A program made the translations under genes and the position numbers. This document shows, piece after piece, positions 28,507-37,068 of a stretch of 64,000 nt of DNA. The notes under the pieces were generated by a model. That model ran no database searches, was not told where the DNA came from, and was given only the letters and a program-made list of their open reading frames with translations. Source of the DNA: Chitinophagaceae bacterium (lineage in GTDB: Bacteria > Bacteroidota > Bacteroidia > Chitinophagales > Chitinophagaceae); the NCBI GenBank assembly GCA_016710745.1, contig JADJVB010000010.1, positions 496,001 through 560,000 on the forward strand, in the 5' to 3' direction. Numbering within the stretch: the stretch's first letter is position 1; each line of letters opens with the position of its first letter.

Positions 28507-29202
28507 TTATTTTCTCCCAAGCGGATTTGTTTTCCAGGGTGTAGAAAAATGTACACTGACCATCAACGCTCTGTTATGCAATTCTTTATTGTAGGATATA
28601 TTGGTTAAACCATAACTATACCTTATATCCAGTGCAATTCTCTTTTGTTTAAATGGAAAGGCAACACCTCCGCCCACTTGTACACCGGCTTCGAACCTTT
28701 TAAATCCATCTGCTGAATTATTAAAAGAGAGTTTGGTTGACTGGTCATCAACTTTAGTTTTTCCGCTAAGATTATATGCAATAGACGGACCCGCATTCAT
28801 ATAAAACTTACCAACCTGGAAACGGGCCAGCACCGGTAATTCCAAAGTATTTAAATGAAGACTTGATTCACTGACGGATAATGGATTGTTAGCTTTTAAC
28901 TTACCACCCTTACGCATAAAATATAATTCGGAAACTAGTGAAAATGCGGAGGTAATACCTGCCTGAAAGGATACCCCGGCCTGAATACCGTTGTTTGTCT
29001 TTTTATAATCAGCCAGGCTGCTGTTTGATCCGCCGTAATTCAGGTTTGTGCCCACCACATTCACCATCAGGTCGAAATAGGTTTTTGCAGTTTTTTTACC
29101 CTCGATTACTTTTTTTGTTTCTGCCCGGTTGGTTTGACCAAATGTGGCTGCTGACAGGAAAAGCATCCCGATCAGGAGCCCTGTTTGTACTTTTTGTTTC
29201 AT
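28507..29202 (-). CDS. Outer-membrane beta-barrel protein (PorT-like)
   Basis: This 231-residue protein has a cleavable signal peptide (residues 1-22, ending T-F-G-Q) followed by alternating amphipathic strands ending in aromatic residues, e.g. 'GIQAGVSFQAGITSAFSLVSE' and 'LARFQVGKFYMNAGPSIAYN'. This is the small eight-strand barrel pattern of the OMP_b-brl family common in Bacteroidota. The N-terminal ~35 mature residues are charged and may sit in the periplasm. No function can be assigned. It lies 137 bp downstream of the LytR-type regulator on the same strand. Confidence 0.75.
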   Translation of the reverse strand: MKQKVQTGLLIGMLFLSAATFGQTNRAETKKVIEGKKTAKTYFDLMVNVVGTNLNYGGSNSSLADYKKTNNGIQAGVSFQAGITSAFSLVSELYFMRKGGKLKANNPLSVSESSLHLNTLELPVLARFQVGKFYMNAGPSIAYNLSGKTKVDDQSTKLSFNNSADGFKRFEAGVQVGGGVAFPFKQKRIALDIRYSYGLTNISYNKELHNRALMVSVHFSTPWKTNPLGRK

Positions 29203-29339
29203 AATTTTTGTTTTAATTGTTTTGAATTAATTATCTGAAGCAAAAGTATATGAATGGGTATGGGCCTACAATTCAGCTATGCAAACCCAGGGAGTATGTC
29301 TGCAAATGGCTGTTTTTAATCTGCGAAATTTTGGGAGAT

Positions 29340-30035
29340 CTATGCCCTGCTGTTAATGAGCTGAAGGAAAGCTTCTTTGTATGTTTCTGAAACGGGTATT
29401 AATTGATCGGCAATTTTGATCCGGCTGCGTTCGATAGATTCTATTTTGTTGATGGCAACCATATATGATTTGTGCACCCTGGATACCAGGTGGGCAGGTA
29501 TCAATTGTTCAAGCTCGCTAAAGCTCTGTAATGTCATGATTTTTTTGCTTACACAGTGAATGCGCAGGTAATCTCTCATACCCTCAATGTAGAGAATATC
29601 GTTGATCATGATTTTTTCCAGCCGGTTTTCGGTTTTTACAAAAATAAAATCCACCTGTTTTTCGGCTATGCGTTGGGTTAAATTCTCCTGTGCTTTATTT
29701 ACGGCCTGTATAAACCGGTTGAAAGTAAACGGCTTCAAAAGATAGTCGGTTATGTGTAGTTCGTAGCCCTTTAAAGCATACTCCTGGTAGGCTGTTGTAA
29801 TGATCACCTGGCTGGTTATTTTTGAGCTTTCGAGCAATTCTATACCGGATAATTCATCCATATTGATATCCAGGAAAAGCAGATCCACTTTGTTATTGTT
29901 TAAATACGTGAGTCCGGTAAGGGCGTTATCGAAGGTTGCGCTTAAATTCAAAAAAGGAACTTTATTTACAAAGTCCCTGGTTTTTTCCAGCGCGAGTGGC
30001 TCATCTTCAATAATAATGCAGGTATATTTATCCAT
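29340..30035 (-). CDS. LytTR-family response regulator
   Basis: This 231-residue protein has an N-terminal receiver domain (acidic pair E10-D11, phospho-acceptor D56 in 'LLFLDINMD', Thr and Lys in 'VIITTAYQ' and 'YLLKPF') and a C-terminal LytTR DNA-binding domain ('ILYIEGMRDYLRIH', 'HLVSRVHKSYMV'). It pairs with the sensor kinase encoded directly upstream, overlapping by 8 bp. The target genes are unknown. LytTR regulators of this type usually control a few nearby envelope or stress genes, and the barrel gene at 28507 is the nearest candidate. Confidence 0.93.
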   Translation of the reverse strand: MDKYTCIIIEDEPLALEKTRDFVNKVPFLNLSATFDNALTGLTYLNNNKVDLLFLDINMDELSGIELLESSKITSQVIITTAYQEYALKGYELHITDYLLKPFTFNRFIQAVNKAQENLTQRIAEKQVDFIFVKTENRLEKIMINDILYIEGMRDYLRIHCVSKKIMTLQSFSELEQLIPAHLVSRVHKSYMVAINKIESIERSRIKIADQLIPVSETYKEAFLQLINSRA

Positions 30036-31095
30036 TGATGATCGTTAGGTTTACGCTGTATAGTTCATCTGTTTTTTTTACTTCCAGAGTATGTTTTTCC
30101 GGGTAAATAAGGTTCAGGCGTTTTTGAATAAGTTCATTGCCCAGGCCGCTGTCGGGTTGCCGGGCGGATGGTTTTGAATCAAACTTATTTTCGCACCTGA
30201 ACTGTATTTTCTGTGCCTTTACACAAATATCAATAGAAATGGCATTTTCGAGCTTTTTATTATTGGTATGTTTAAAGGCATTTTCAATAAACGGAATAAA
30301 AACCATGGGTGCGATTTTTTTACTACCTACATTCCCGGTTATGGTGAAATGTACGTAATCCTGGTTTGCCGTTCTTATTTTTTGCAGTTCTATATATTTT
30401 TCTATGTATTCAATTTCTTTGGAAAGGAGAATCTGATCTGGCTTTGTTTCGTACAACATAAAACGCATGATGTCGGACAGCTTATTCAAATAGTCCGATG
30501 CAGCCACCGCATCTTTTAAAATCAGTGCGTCAATATTATTAATGGTATTGAATAAGAGATGAGGGTCAAGCTGCGATTTTATCAAAGCCATTTCCATTTC
30601 ATAGGTTTTCTCTTTTAGGGCTTCTTTCAATTTAATTTCATTAAACCAGGTTATAAAACCTTTAATCACCAATGCTACCATGCCACATACCACGCCAATA
30701 AAGGTCATAAACATGATCACCCTGATCGCTGTGGATCTTCCATTTTGACCACTGCTATCCATATCAATAATGCTGCCTGATTCTATGAAATATCTCAGTA
30801 AAATATAACCTGCAGTGGCCGCCAAAGCTGAAATGAGGATGCCAAAAATAACCGAAAGCAGGAATTTTTTTTGTTGCAGGTATTTAGGAAACAACACAAA
30901 GTAATAGAAGAAATAGGAGATGACCGATGGAACGAATGCAAAAAGCAGCAGTGTTTTTATGGCATTTATAATTCGGGCGTCGGGATTAGCTAAGTGAAGA
31001 CTGCTTCGATAGTAAACGCTCAGCATGATCACTATCAATATAAAATAGCAAGCCCAAAAACCTACATTAAATAAAACTACAAATGACTTTTTCAT
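30028..31095 (-). CDS. LytS/YehU-type sensor histidine kinase
   Basis: This 355-residue membrane kinase has four transmembrane helices in the first ~150 residues, then a short coiled linker and the His_kinase box with 'SQLDPH179LLFNTINN' as the phosphorylated His. It is followed by an HATPase with 'PFIENAFKHTNN' (N box) and a C-terminal G-L-G-N region. There is no periplasmic sensor domain, so the signal is probably sensed in the membrane. It forms a two-gene operon with the LytTR regulator. Confidence 0.92.
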   Translation of the reverse strand: MKKSFVVLFNVGFWACYFILIVIMLSVYYRSSLHLANPDARIINAIKTLLLFAFVPSVISYFFYYFVLFPKYLQQKKFLLSVIFGILISALAATAGYILLRYFIESGSIIDMDSSGQNGRSTAIRVIMFMTFIGVVCGMVALVIKGFITWFNEIKLKEALKEKTYEMEMALIKSQLDPHLLFNTINNIDALILKDAVAASDYLNKLSDIMRFMLYETKPDQILLSKEIEYIEKYIELQKIRTANQDYVHFTITGNVGSKKIAPMVFIPFIENAFKHTNNKKLENAISIDICVKAQKIQFRCENKFDSKPSARQPDSGLGNELIQKRLNLIYPEKHTLEVKKTDELYSVNLTIING

Positions 31096-31342
31096 GAGTT
31101 ATAATTTCCAACCGGAAAGAGCCAAAGGTCTTTATTTGTTTTCATTTTGTTGGTAATAATATGCAAACAGGTCATATTTGTCTGCAAAATTTTCGCCTCG
31201 GTTGGTGTTTCCCAAAAATATGCGTAAGCCAACTGCGTTCCGCTGAGCGCCGTGTTGTTCCGAAAGGAAAACCTGTTAAATTAATGGAAGCAGGAATAGG
31301 AACCACGGCGAAAAATAATATCCTGCGATCGACGCCTATTAT

Positions 31343-31371
31343 AAAAAAAGCCCTGCAATAAATTACAGGAC
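31343..31371 (-). terminator. Terminator of the ECF/outer-membrane-protein operon
   Basis: The minus-strand stem GTCCTGTAAT / ATTGCAGGGC (10 bp with G-U pairs) is followed by seven T, 31 bp after the stop of the gene at 31402-31803. The rest of the 31096-31401 spacer holds no recognised gene. Confidence 0.8.
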
Positions 31372-31401
31372 CTTTTTGTTCGCATTCACCTTTAAGTAAA
31401 G

Positions 31402-31803
31402 CTATTTTCCGCCTCCGCCACCCTGGCCGCCACCTCTTTGTGGACGCATAGAAGGCTCAATGTCGTCTTTCCATTGTTTCATTTGTTCCTGTGTTAAAAC
31501 TTCCTTCAGCTTCGCATCCCGGGCATCACTAAGTTCTTTACGCTTGGCCATCATTTCCTCACGATCGCCACCGGCTTCACGTATGGCTGTCATTTCTTTC
31601 TGGCTGGTGTTGTTGAAATCAGTGATAATAACTTCAACCTTGGCTTTTGTGGCATCATCCATTTTTAATGCCTCCATTTTTTCCATCGTAGCTTTTGTTC
31701 TTTCTTCCGGCGACATACGTTGGCCACCGCCACCACCTTGTGCCTGCACCGCGGTAATGCTGAACAGGACAGCGATTACCAGTAATACCCATTGTTTTTT
31801 CAT
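31402..31803 (-). CDS. Small exported Gly-rich Spy/CpxP-like protein
   Basis: This 133-residue protein has a signal peptide (1-21, ending V-Q-A-Q), a mature body of amphipathic helices with a repeated Met/Lys/Glu pattern, and Gly-rich tails at both ends (five and more consecutive Gly near the N-terminus and the C-terminus). The helical core with '(L)TQEQMKQW' resembles LTxxQ motifs of Spy/CpxP-type periplasmic chaperones. It is the last gene of the operon with the ECF sigma factor, before the terminator. A role in envelope stress is inferred. Confidence 0.65.
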   Translation of the reverse strand: MKKQWVLLVIAVLFSITAVQAQGGGGGQRMSPEERTKATMEKMEALKMDDATKAKVEVIITDFNNTSQKEMTAIREAGGDREEMMAKRKELSDARDAKLKEVLTQEQMKQWKDDIEPSMRPQRGGGQGGGGGK

Positions 31804-31873
31804 TTTATTTTTTTTTAAGGTTTGTGACTTGTTTTTTATACGATCATTATTATTAAATCCTTTGGTTGCTTAA

Positions 31874-32386
31874 TCAGTGTTTATTTGCCCCGGCCGAATC
31901 GGCTGTCTTTTTTCTTCCTTCTCCATTTCTCCGGTTCAGCATTTTCACAAAAAGCGAATCAAATGTAGGTAATTGTTCGGGCTTACACAGCAGCCGTACA
32001 TTTTTTAAATGATTAAACATACGTAATTCCATACTTCTTTGGGTTGCTGCCGACCGGTCGGCGATATGGTTCATTACTGAATCGCTGAAATTGGCGGTTG
32101 TTAATTCCTTAAACTGTTTGTCTTTTACACTACGCGAGCTGTCGAAGATCATCTTCATGTTTTCTTTGTGTTGCAGGCTGATGGAATCATACTGCTGCAG
32201 CTGCCCGGTGTCAAACCCAATTTCAGTTTTCAAAAAATTGGCGATCACGGCTCTTCTGTCGGGCCGCTTTTCATGTTTGCCGCCATCTTTTTTCATCAGG
32301 AAAAAAGATACCTGGGCAATATTGGCAACCAATAAAATACCAATAATAGTTACAAGTAACTTCGTTTTATTTTTAGTTGTTGTCAT
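31874..32386 (-). CDS. Periplasmic heavy-metal sensor / Spy-like membrane-anchored protein
   Basis: This 170-residue protein has one N-terminal transmembrane helix (~9-31) and a helical periplasmic part ('FLKTEIGFDTGQLQQYDSI', 'ATQRSMELRMFNHLKNVRLLCKPEQ') resembling the metal-resistance/Spy superfamily. Those proteins bind metals or unfolded proteins and often tune an adjacent sigma/anti-sigma pair. The start codon overlaps the stop of the anti-sigma-like gene by one base. The role is inferred from fold and context. Confidence 0.65.
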   Translation of the reverse strand: MTTTKNKTKLLVTIIGILLVANIAQVSFFLMKKDGGKHEKRPDRRAVIANFLKTEIGFDTGQLQQYDSISLQHKENMKMIFDSSRSVKDKQFKELTTANFSDSVMNHIADRSAATQRSMELRMFNHLKNVRLLCKPEQLPTFDSLFVKMLNRRNGEGRKKTADSAGANKH

Positions 32387-32724
32387 TATGGCTGTGTGTT
32401 TTCAAAGTCGTAAATAGTAGCCACGGTATAAGAAAACTCATCCGTAGGGTTTTGTGCAACCTGCTCTGTTTTGGTTTCCTTGTCTGGTGTATTACCAAAT
32501 ACAAACACCATGGCATTTATTAAAATTACCAGGCAGAGGCCGGTAAACGCCACGGCAGGCCTGCCGATGAACCAGCCGGCTTTTTCCCAAACCGATTCTG
32601 TACCCCGTTCCATACGGGCACGGATGCGGGTAAGCAGGTATGGTTTTGCTTCAGCACGGGCGGCATTGTCAAAACTGCCAAGCGCCGCTTCAACCAGCTT
32701 ATCCATATTTTCTTTTTTATTCAT
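32386..32724 (-). CDS. Small single-pass membrane protein, probable anti-sigma factor partner
   Basis: This 112-residue protein has a soluble N-terminal part (~1-55) with a helix-rich 'FDNAARAEAKPYLLTRIRARM', one transmembrane helix (~58-76) and a short outer tail. There is no zinc-binding HxxxCxxC motif, so it is not a ZAS-type anti-sigma. Its position between the ECF sigma gene and a Spy-like gene still suggests it holds or releases the sigma factor at the membrane. This is inference from context. Confidence 0.6.
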   Translation of the reverse strand: MNKKENMDKLVEAALGSFDNAARAEAKPYLLTRIRARMERGTESVWEKAGWFIGRPAVAFTGLCLVILINAMVFVFGNTPDKETKTEQVAQNPTDEFSYTVATIYDFENTQP

Positions 32725-32753
32725 AACGGATATTTTTTGTTCCGTGCCCTCCC

Positions 32754-32769
32754 CCCGATAGCTATCGGG
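32754..32769. repeat. Perfect 16-bp palindrome CCCGATAGCTATCGGG
   Basis: A perfect palindrome lies between the ECF sigma stop (32771) and the next gene start (32724). I recall this palindrome as frequent in Bacteroidota intergenic DNA. It could act as a protein site or as a short RNA hairpin that tunes the operon downstream of the sigma gene. Confidence 0.6.
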
Positions 32770-32770
32770 A

Positions 32771-33337
32771 TTATCGGGCGTAATATTTTTCCAATTCCTT
32801 TTTCAAATTTCCCTTTGCCCTGCCCATCAGCGATTCAACAGCATATAAACTGGTGTTCATGATCTCAGCTACTTCCTGGTAACTTCGCCCTTCCAGTTTA
32901 TGCAGCGTAAAAGCGATCCGTTGATTTTCCGGTATCTGCTTCAACGCATAAAATAAAGCGGCGGCATTTTCCTTTTGCTCCAACTGAATACCGGGATGAT
33001 TAAATTCGGCTGCTGTTAATCCATCTTCCCGCTCCCCGGTAAACAACCGTTGCATCACGCCGAATCGTTTTTTACGCTTTTTTTTCTTTTCATGATCCAG
33101 CGCCTTACCCAGGGTAATGCGATAGAGCCAGGTAGACATTTTTGAATCGCCTCTGAAAGAACTAACTGACTGGTACACCTGTACAAAAACCTCCTGTGTT
33201 ATATCATCCGCATCTTCTTCGTTTTGCACGATCCCCAGCGCTGTATTGTAAACCAGATCCTGGTATTCATCCACCAGCCTCGTAAAAGCCGATTCATCTC
33301 CACGCTGCAGTTGGGCAATCAATTCCGGTTGGTTCAA
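32771..33337 (-). CDS. ECF RNA polymerase sigma factor
   Basis: This 188-residue ECF sigma has region 2 at ~20-90 ('EYQDLVYNTALGIVQNEEDADDITQEVF', 'FRGDSKMSTWLYRI') and region 4 at ~125-185 ('ALKQIPENQRIAFTLHKLEGRSYQEVAEIM', 'AVESLMGRAKGNLKKEL'). It directs RNA polymerase to a stress or envelope regulon. It lies 23 bp downstream of the outer-membrane barrel gene and upstream of the anti-sigma-like gene, as one operon. The barrel gene may itself be a target, but no matching promoter was identified. Confidence 0.95.
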   Translation of the reverse strand: MNQPELIAQLQRGDESAFTRLVDEYQDLVYNTALGIVQNEEDADDITQEVFVQVYQSVSSFRGDSKMSTWLYRITLGKALDHEKKKKRKKRFGVMQRLFTGEREDGLTAAEFNHPGIQLEQKENAAALFYALKQIPENQRIAFTLHKLEGRSYQEVAEIMNTSLYAVESLMGRAKGNLKKELEKYYAR

Positions 33338-33360
33338 AACGTTTCATTTATTAGTAGAAC

Positions 33361-36249
33361 CTAAAAATAATTAAAACGGACGATATCCACCCCCGGACCA
33401 CCTCTTCGTTCTTCATTGCCTGTACTTACTGTTTTTGCAGTGCCAAAATTCTTCAGGCTATAGGTAAACGTCAGCATAAAATACTGCTGTAATACCTGGT
33501 TTTGTATATCCTGAATATTATTATCGCCAACAATACGCTGAATACTCTGATTCTGTTTCAGCAGGTCAAATACGGTAAGTTTTAATTCGCCTGCCTGCTT
33601 TTTCAGGAATTTTTTTCCAATGCCTGCATTCCACAACCAATAACTCTGATTTAAACCGGTGCTTAAACCGCTGTAAGATTCATTGCTGATGCTGTTTTGT
33701 AAAAACCAACCCTTTTTGTTTAACAGGTTTATTTGTGCGCCGGCCGTCTGGGATACATATTTATTATCCTGCGATGGCGACAGCGAGTTTTTAGCATCGC
33801 TGAAATTAGCCGAATAGTTGACGTTAAAATCTATAAACTCGCTGATATTACTGGCGATCACAACACCGGCATTGTAAGTGGTTGCCTTGGTTTTTGTTTC
33901 AATATTATTGTTCAGGCCCGGTGTATTGCTATATGTTAAGCCACCGTTGATGCTCAGGTTCGATTTGATAAATTTAAGTGGCATGGAATAGGTTAAGAAC
34001 GAACGCAGGCTCCACTGGCCATTCAGGTTTACCGGTTTTGATAACTGTGCACCATTCTTCCTTAATGTTACCGAGCTGTTCAGCACACTATCCTGTTTGG
34101 ATGTATAAATAGCATTGGCAATATAATTGCTGTTTTGCTGCAGGTATACGTTGGCAAAAAAACTTTTGCTTTTGCCCGTATTGGTGAACTGGTACCTGGC
34201 ACTGATCATATTGCCAACCTGTTGTTTAAGGTTTGTATTACCGGCGGTGATAAACAAAGGATTGGTATTATTATATACATCCTGTAATTGCGTAACAGAT
34301 GGTGTATTGGTAGTGGCCCGGTAAAATAAGCGGATACTGTTGCGGGCATTTATTTTTTTACGCCACATCAGATTGGGTAACACGTTATTAAAATTTTTAC
34401 TTACCGAAACCGGGTAAGGGTATAACTGGTCGCTGTTCAATTCGGTATATTGGTAGTTTACGCCTACCGAAAACATATTATCCCTGTCGCCAAGTCTGTA
34501 ACTAACCCCCACAGTTTGTTTGGTGATGATATTATCGAACAGGTTCGACAGGGAGTCATCAAACAAAGAGTACTTGGCGTTAATATTGTCGTATTGGTAA
34601 ACCTCCTGGTCCGACTTACTTTTCGAATAAGAAGGCGAGTAGTTGAACTGCAACTGGCCTTTTTTACCAATGGCTTCGGTATAAGCAATATAGGCCGATA
34701 GCTGATAGCCATTTGTTTTCAGATCGTTAAACTGCTGCTGCAGTGAATCATGGTAATTGCCAATACTGTCGTAAGTTCTGATATCGTTTGTGGTATAGGT
34801 ATCGCCTTTTTTATTATTGACAGACGTATTAAAATTAATCGACAGTGTTCTTCCTTTTTTTGCGAATGAGTGACGGAACAGGATATTATTATTGAAATTG
34901 TATCCCGAATTTTTGCTTTCGGTATTATTTACCGTTTGGTTAGTAATACTGCCTGTTTTAAGTGAATTTATCCCCGTATATCCGTTTACCGATTTATTAT
35001 CCTGTAAACTCAAACTGGGCGATATCATCAAAGAATTTTTATCATTGATCTTATAGTTTATCCTGAAATTGATCCGGTGATTGAAATTTTTGGAACTGGA
35101 AAGGGCATTCTCGTTGTAGATCTGGTTATTACCGCTGCTCAAAAAGGTTTCCATATTCGACAACTGATCATTGCTGGTATTGCTGTTATTGAAAAAATAA
35201 CTACCGGTTACTTCGGCTTTCTTTTTCTTACCCCATACATCGGAATAGTTTATACCAAAAGAATTGGTTTTGCTGATACCACTCTGTGCACCAACCGAAA
35301 AATTATCGCTGCCACCAAATCCGCCGGCACCGCCACCACGTCCGCCACGTCCGCCACCACGCCCACCGCCGCCACTGCTGGAGACGCCCAACAGATCTTC
35401 CGAAGCAAAATTTTGCTGGTTCACATTATTGGTTAACCCCACAAAAGTTAAACGAAGATTGTTTTTAAACAGGCTGATATTACCGCCCGCATTATAGGTG
35501 CCTTCGGTGCCTGCACCGGCATATACCCTTCCAAACTGGCCGTTTCGCATATTCGCTTTGGTTACAATATTGATCGATTTGGTGGAGTTGCCATCGTCGA
35601 AACCGGTAAACTGCGCCTGGTCGCTGAGCTTATCAAAAACCTGTATTTTTTCAATTACCGAAGAGGGTAAATTACGTAAGGCAGCCGTGGCATCATCACC
35701 AAAAAAATCGCGGCCATCCACGGTTACTTTTTTTACCTGCTCGCCCATGGCGGTCACATTACCGTCTTTATCAACTACTACGCCGGGTAGTTTCTTGATC
35801 ATGTCTTCAGCGGTAGCATCCGGGTTAACTTTTAACTGGCTGGCATTGAATTCAAGGGTATCGCCTTTTTGAGCAACAAGCGGTTTTGAACTTTTAATAA
35901 CCACTTCGTCGAGTTCCTTGGCCATTTTCGACAGGCTGAACTCCAAAGGCGTTTTATTACTGGCCTGTAAATTGATATTCTGAATAATGATATCAAATCC
36001 AATGACACTGGTCACCAGCCTGTACCTGTCTACCGCCAATCCCTTAATTTCAAAATTACCTTTGGCATCCGAAAGAACAACTTTTGGGTGGAGTGAATCT
36101 TTTGAAGCAGTCAGGGAAACAGTAGCACCTTCAATGGGTGCTTTGGTATCCTTATCCATCAACTTACCCTTCAGGGTGATATTTTGACTTTTTGCTGCTA
36201 CGGCAGCCAGGCTAAAAACAAAAACCAATAAAACCGATTGTAATCTCAT
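33361..36249 (-). CDS. TonB-dependent-receptor-like outer-membrane beta-barrel protein (OMP_b-brl_3)
   Basis: This 962-residue protein has a signal peptide (1-19), a carboxypeptidase-regulatory-like beta-sandwich (~22-110: 'TLKGKLMDKDTKAPIEGATVSL'), a plug-like region (~120-220: 'EDMIKKLPGVVVDKDGNVTAMG') and a large C-terminal barrel. A glycine/arginine tract of about twenty residues (~290-311: repeated R-G-G-G) interrupts the barrel in a predicted loop. This OMP type is widespread in Bacteroidota and takes up or exports bulky substrates; the ligand is unknown. It is the first gene of the operon with ECF sigma, anti-sigma-like and two small exported proteins. Confidence 0.9.
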   Translation of the reverse strand: MRLQSVLLVFVFSLAAVAAKSQNITLKGKLMDKDTKAPIEGATVSLTASKDSLHPKVVLSDAKGNFEIKGLAVDRYRLVTSVIGFDIIIQNINLQASNKTPLEFSLSKMAKELDEVVIKSSKPLVAQKGDTLEFNASQLKVNPDATAEDMIKKLPGVVVDKDGNVTAMGEQVKKVTVDGRDFFGDDATAALRNLPSSVIEKIQVFDKLSDQAQFTGFDDGNSTKSINIVTKANMRNGQFGRVYAGAGTEGTYNAGGNISLFKNNLRLTFVGLTNNVNQQNFASEDLLGVSSSGGGGRGGGRGGRGGGAGGFGGSDNFSVGAQSGISKTNSFGINYSDVWGKKKKAEVTGSYFFNNSNTSNDQLSNMETFLSSGNNQIYNENALSSSKNFNHRINFRINYKINDKNSLMISPSLSLQDNKSVNGYTGINSLKTGSITNQTVNNTESKNSGYNFNNNILFRHSFAKKGRTLSINFNTSVNNKKGDTYTTNDIRTYDSIGNYHDSLQQQFNDLKTNGYQLSAYIAYTEAIGKKGQLQFNYSPSYSKSKSDQEVYQYDNINAKYSLFDDSLSNLFDNIITKQTVGVSYRLGDRDNMFSVGVNYQYTELNSDQLYPYPVSVSKNFNNVLPNLMWRKKINARNSIRLFYRATTNTPSVTQLQDVYNNTNPLFITAGNTNLKQQVGNMISARYQFTNTGKSKSFFANVYLQQNSNYIANAIYTSKQDSVLNSSVTLRKNGAQLSKPVNLNGQWSLRSFLTYSMPLKFIKSNLSINGGLTYSNTPGLNNNIETKTKATTYNAGVVIASNISEFIDFNVNYSANFSDAKNSLSPSQDNKYVSQTAGAQINLLNKKGWFLQNSISNESYSGLSTGLNQSYWLWNAGIGKKFLKKQAGELKLTVFDLLKQNQSIQRIVGDNNIQDIQNQVLQQYFMLTFTYSLKNFGTAKTVSTGNEERRGGPGVDIVRFNYF

Positions 36250-36460
36250 AAAATTTCTTTTGTATGCCTGATTAGACGACGAACTATAAATAAACCAGCG
36301 CGGCAGGCAGCGTTTTCAGTGAAAAACAGTCTATTTCGGTAAGTAAGGCATATATACAGTATGAACGGTAATCACCCGGTATCATTCACTGGCGGTATTA
36401 CAAATAGTTAATATGCCGTTTTAGAATTAACTTGCAGCCCTAAAATTTAAACAGACGAAT

Positions 36461-36958
36461 ATGGAATACAGTAAATTGGTATCAGTGACCGGCCTGCCTG
36501 GCTTATTTGAATTATTATCTTCGAAGGCCGATGGCGGTGTGGTAAAATCACTGGAAGACAAAAGCACAAAATTTGTAAGTACGCGGGTTCATAATTTCTC
36601 TCACCTCGAAAGCATTGAGGTTTTTACAACAGCAGATAATGTGAATTTGGTAGATGTGTTTACGGCGATGGCAGCCAGTGAAGAAAAAATGCCGGTTGAA
36701 ACAGACGCGGCGGCGGTAAAAAAATATTTCGAAACCGTTTATCCAACCATGGATTTCAGCAGGGTTTATGCCAGCGATATGAAGAAGATGGTAAAATGGT
36801 TTGGCATTTTGGAAGCCAATAAAGTAGAGATCAAATTATCCGAATTACCGGATACCGATGCCCCCGTTCCGGATAATAAACCAAGAGCTGAAGGAAAGGC
36901 TGCAGCCGTAAAAGCAGCGCCGCCCAAGAAGATAAATACACCGAGGAAGATGGCATAA
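36461..36958 (+). CDS. DUF5606 family protein
   Basis: This 165-residue protein has an N-terminal domain (1-~125) starting 'MEYSKLVSVTGLPGLFELLSSK', the well-conserved DUF5606 opening, then a low-complexity Ala/Pro/Lys tail. No biochemical function is assigned to the family. Its conservation across Bacteroidota suggests a housekeeping role. There is no signal peptide. It lies 110 bp before the M3 peptidase gene on the same strand. Confidence 0.85.
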   Translation: MEYSKLVSVTGLPGLFELLSSKADGGVVKSLEDKSTKFVSTRVHNFSHLESIEVFTTADNVNLVDVFTAMAASEEKMPVETDAAAVKKYFETVYPTMDFSRVYASDMKKMVKWFGILEANKVEIKLSELPDTDAPVPDNKPRAEGKAAAVKAAPPKKINTPRKMA

Positions 36959-37068
36959 GAAAGAACACGGATAACACAGAATAAACTGATTAACACAGAT
37001 TAGAAATATTTGAATCCTGCCGTGGTAATATTCCTGCGGCAGGATTTTAAATTTCACGACTCACGACT

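Noticed and set aside
31161..31361. 66-codon plus-strand frame in the spacer beside the ECF operon
   Set aside because: It overlaps the terminator region and has no recognisable features.
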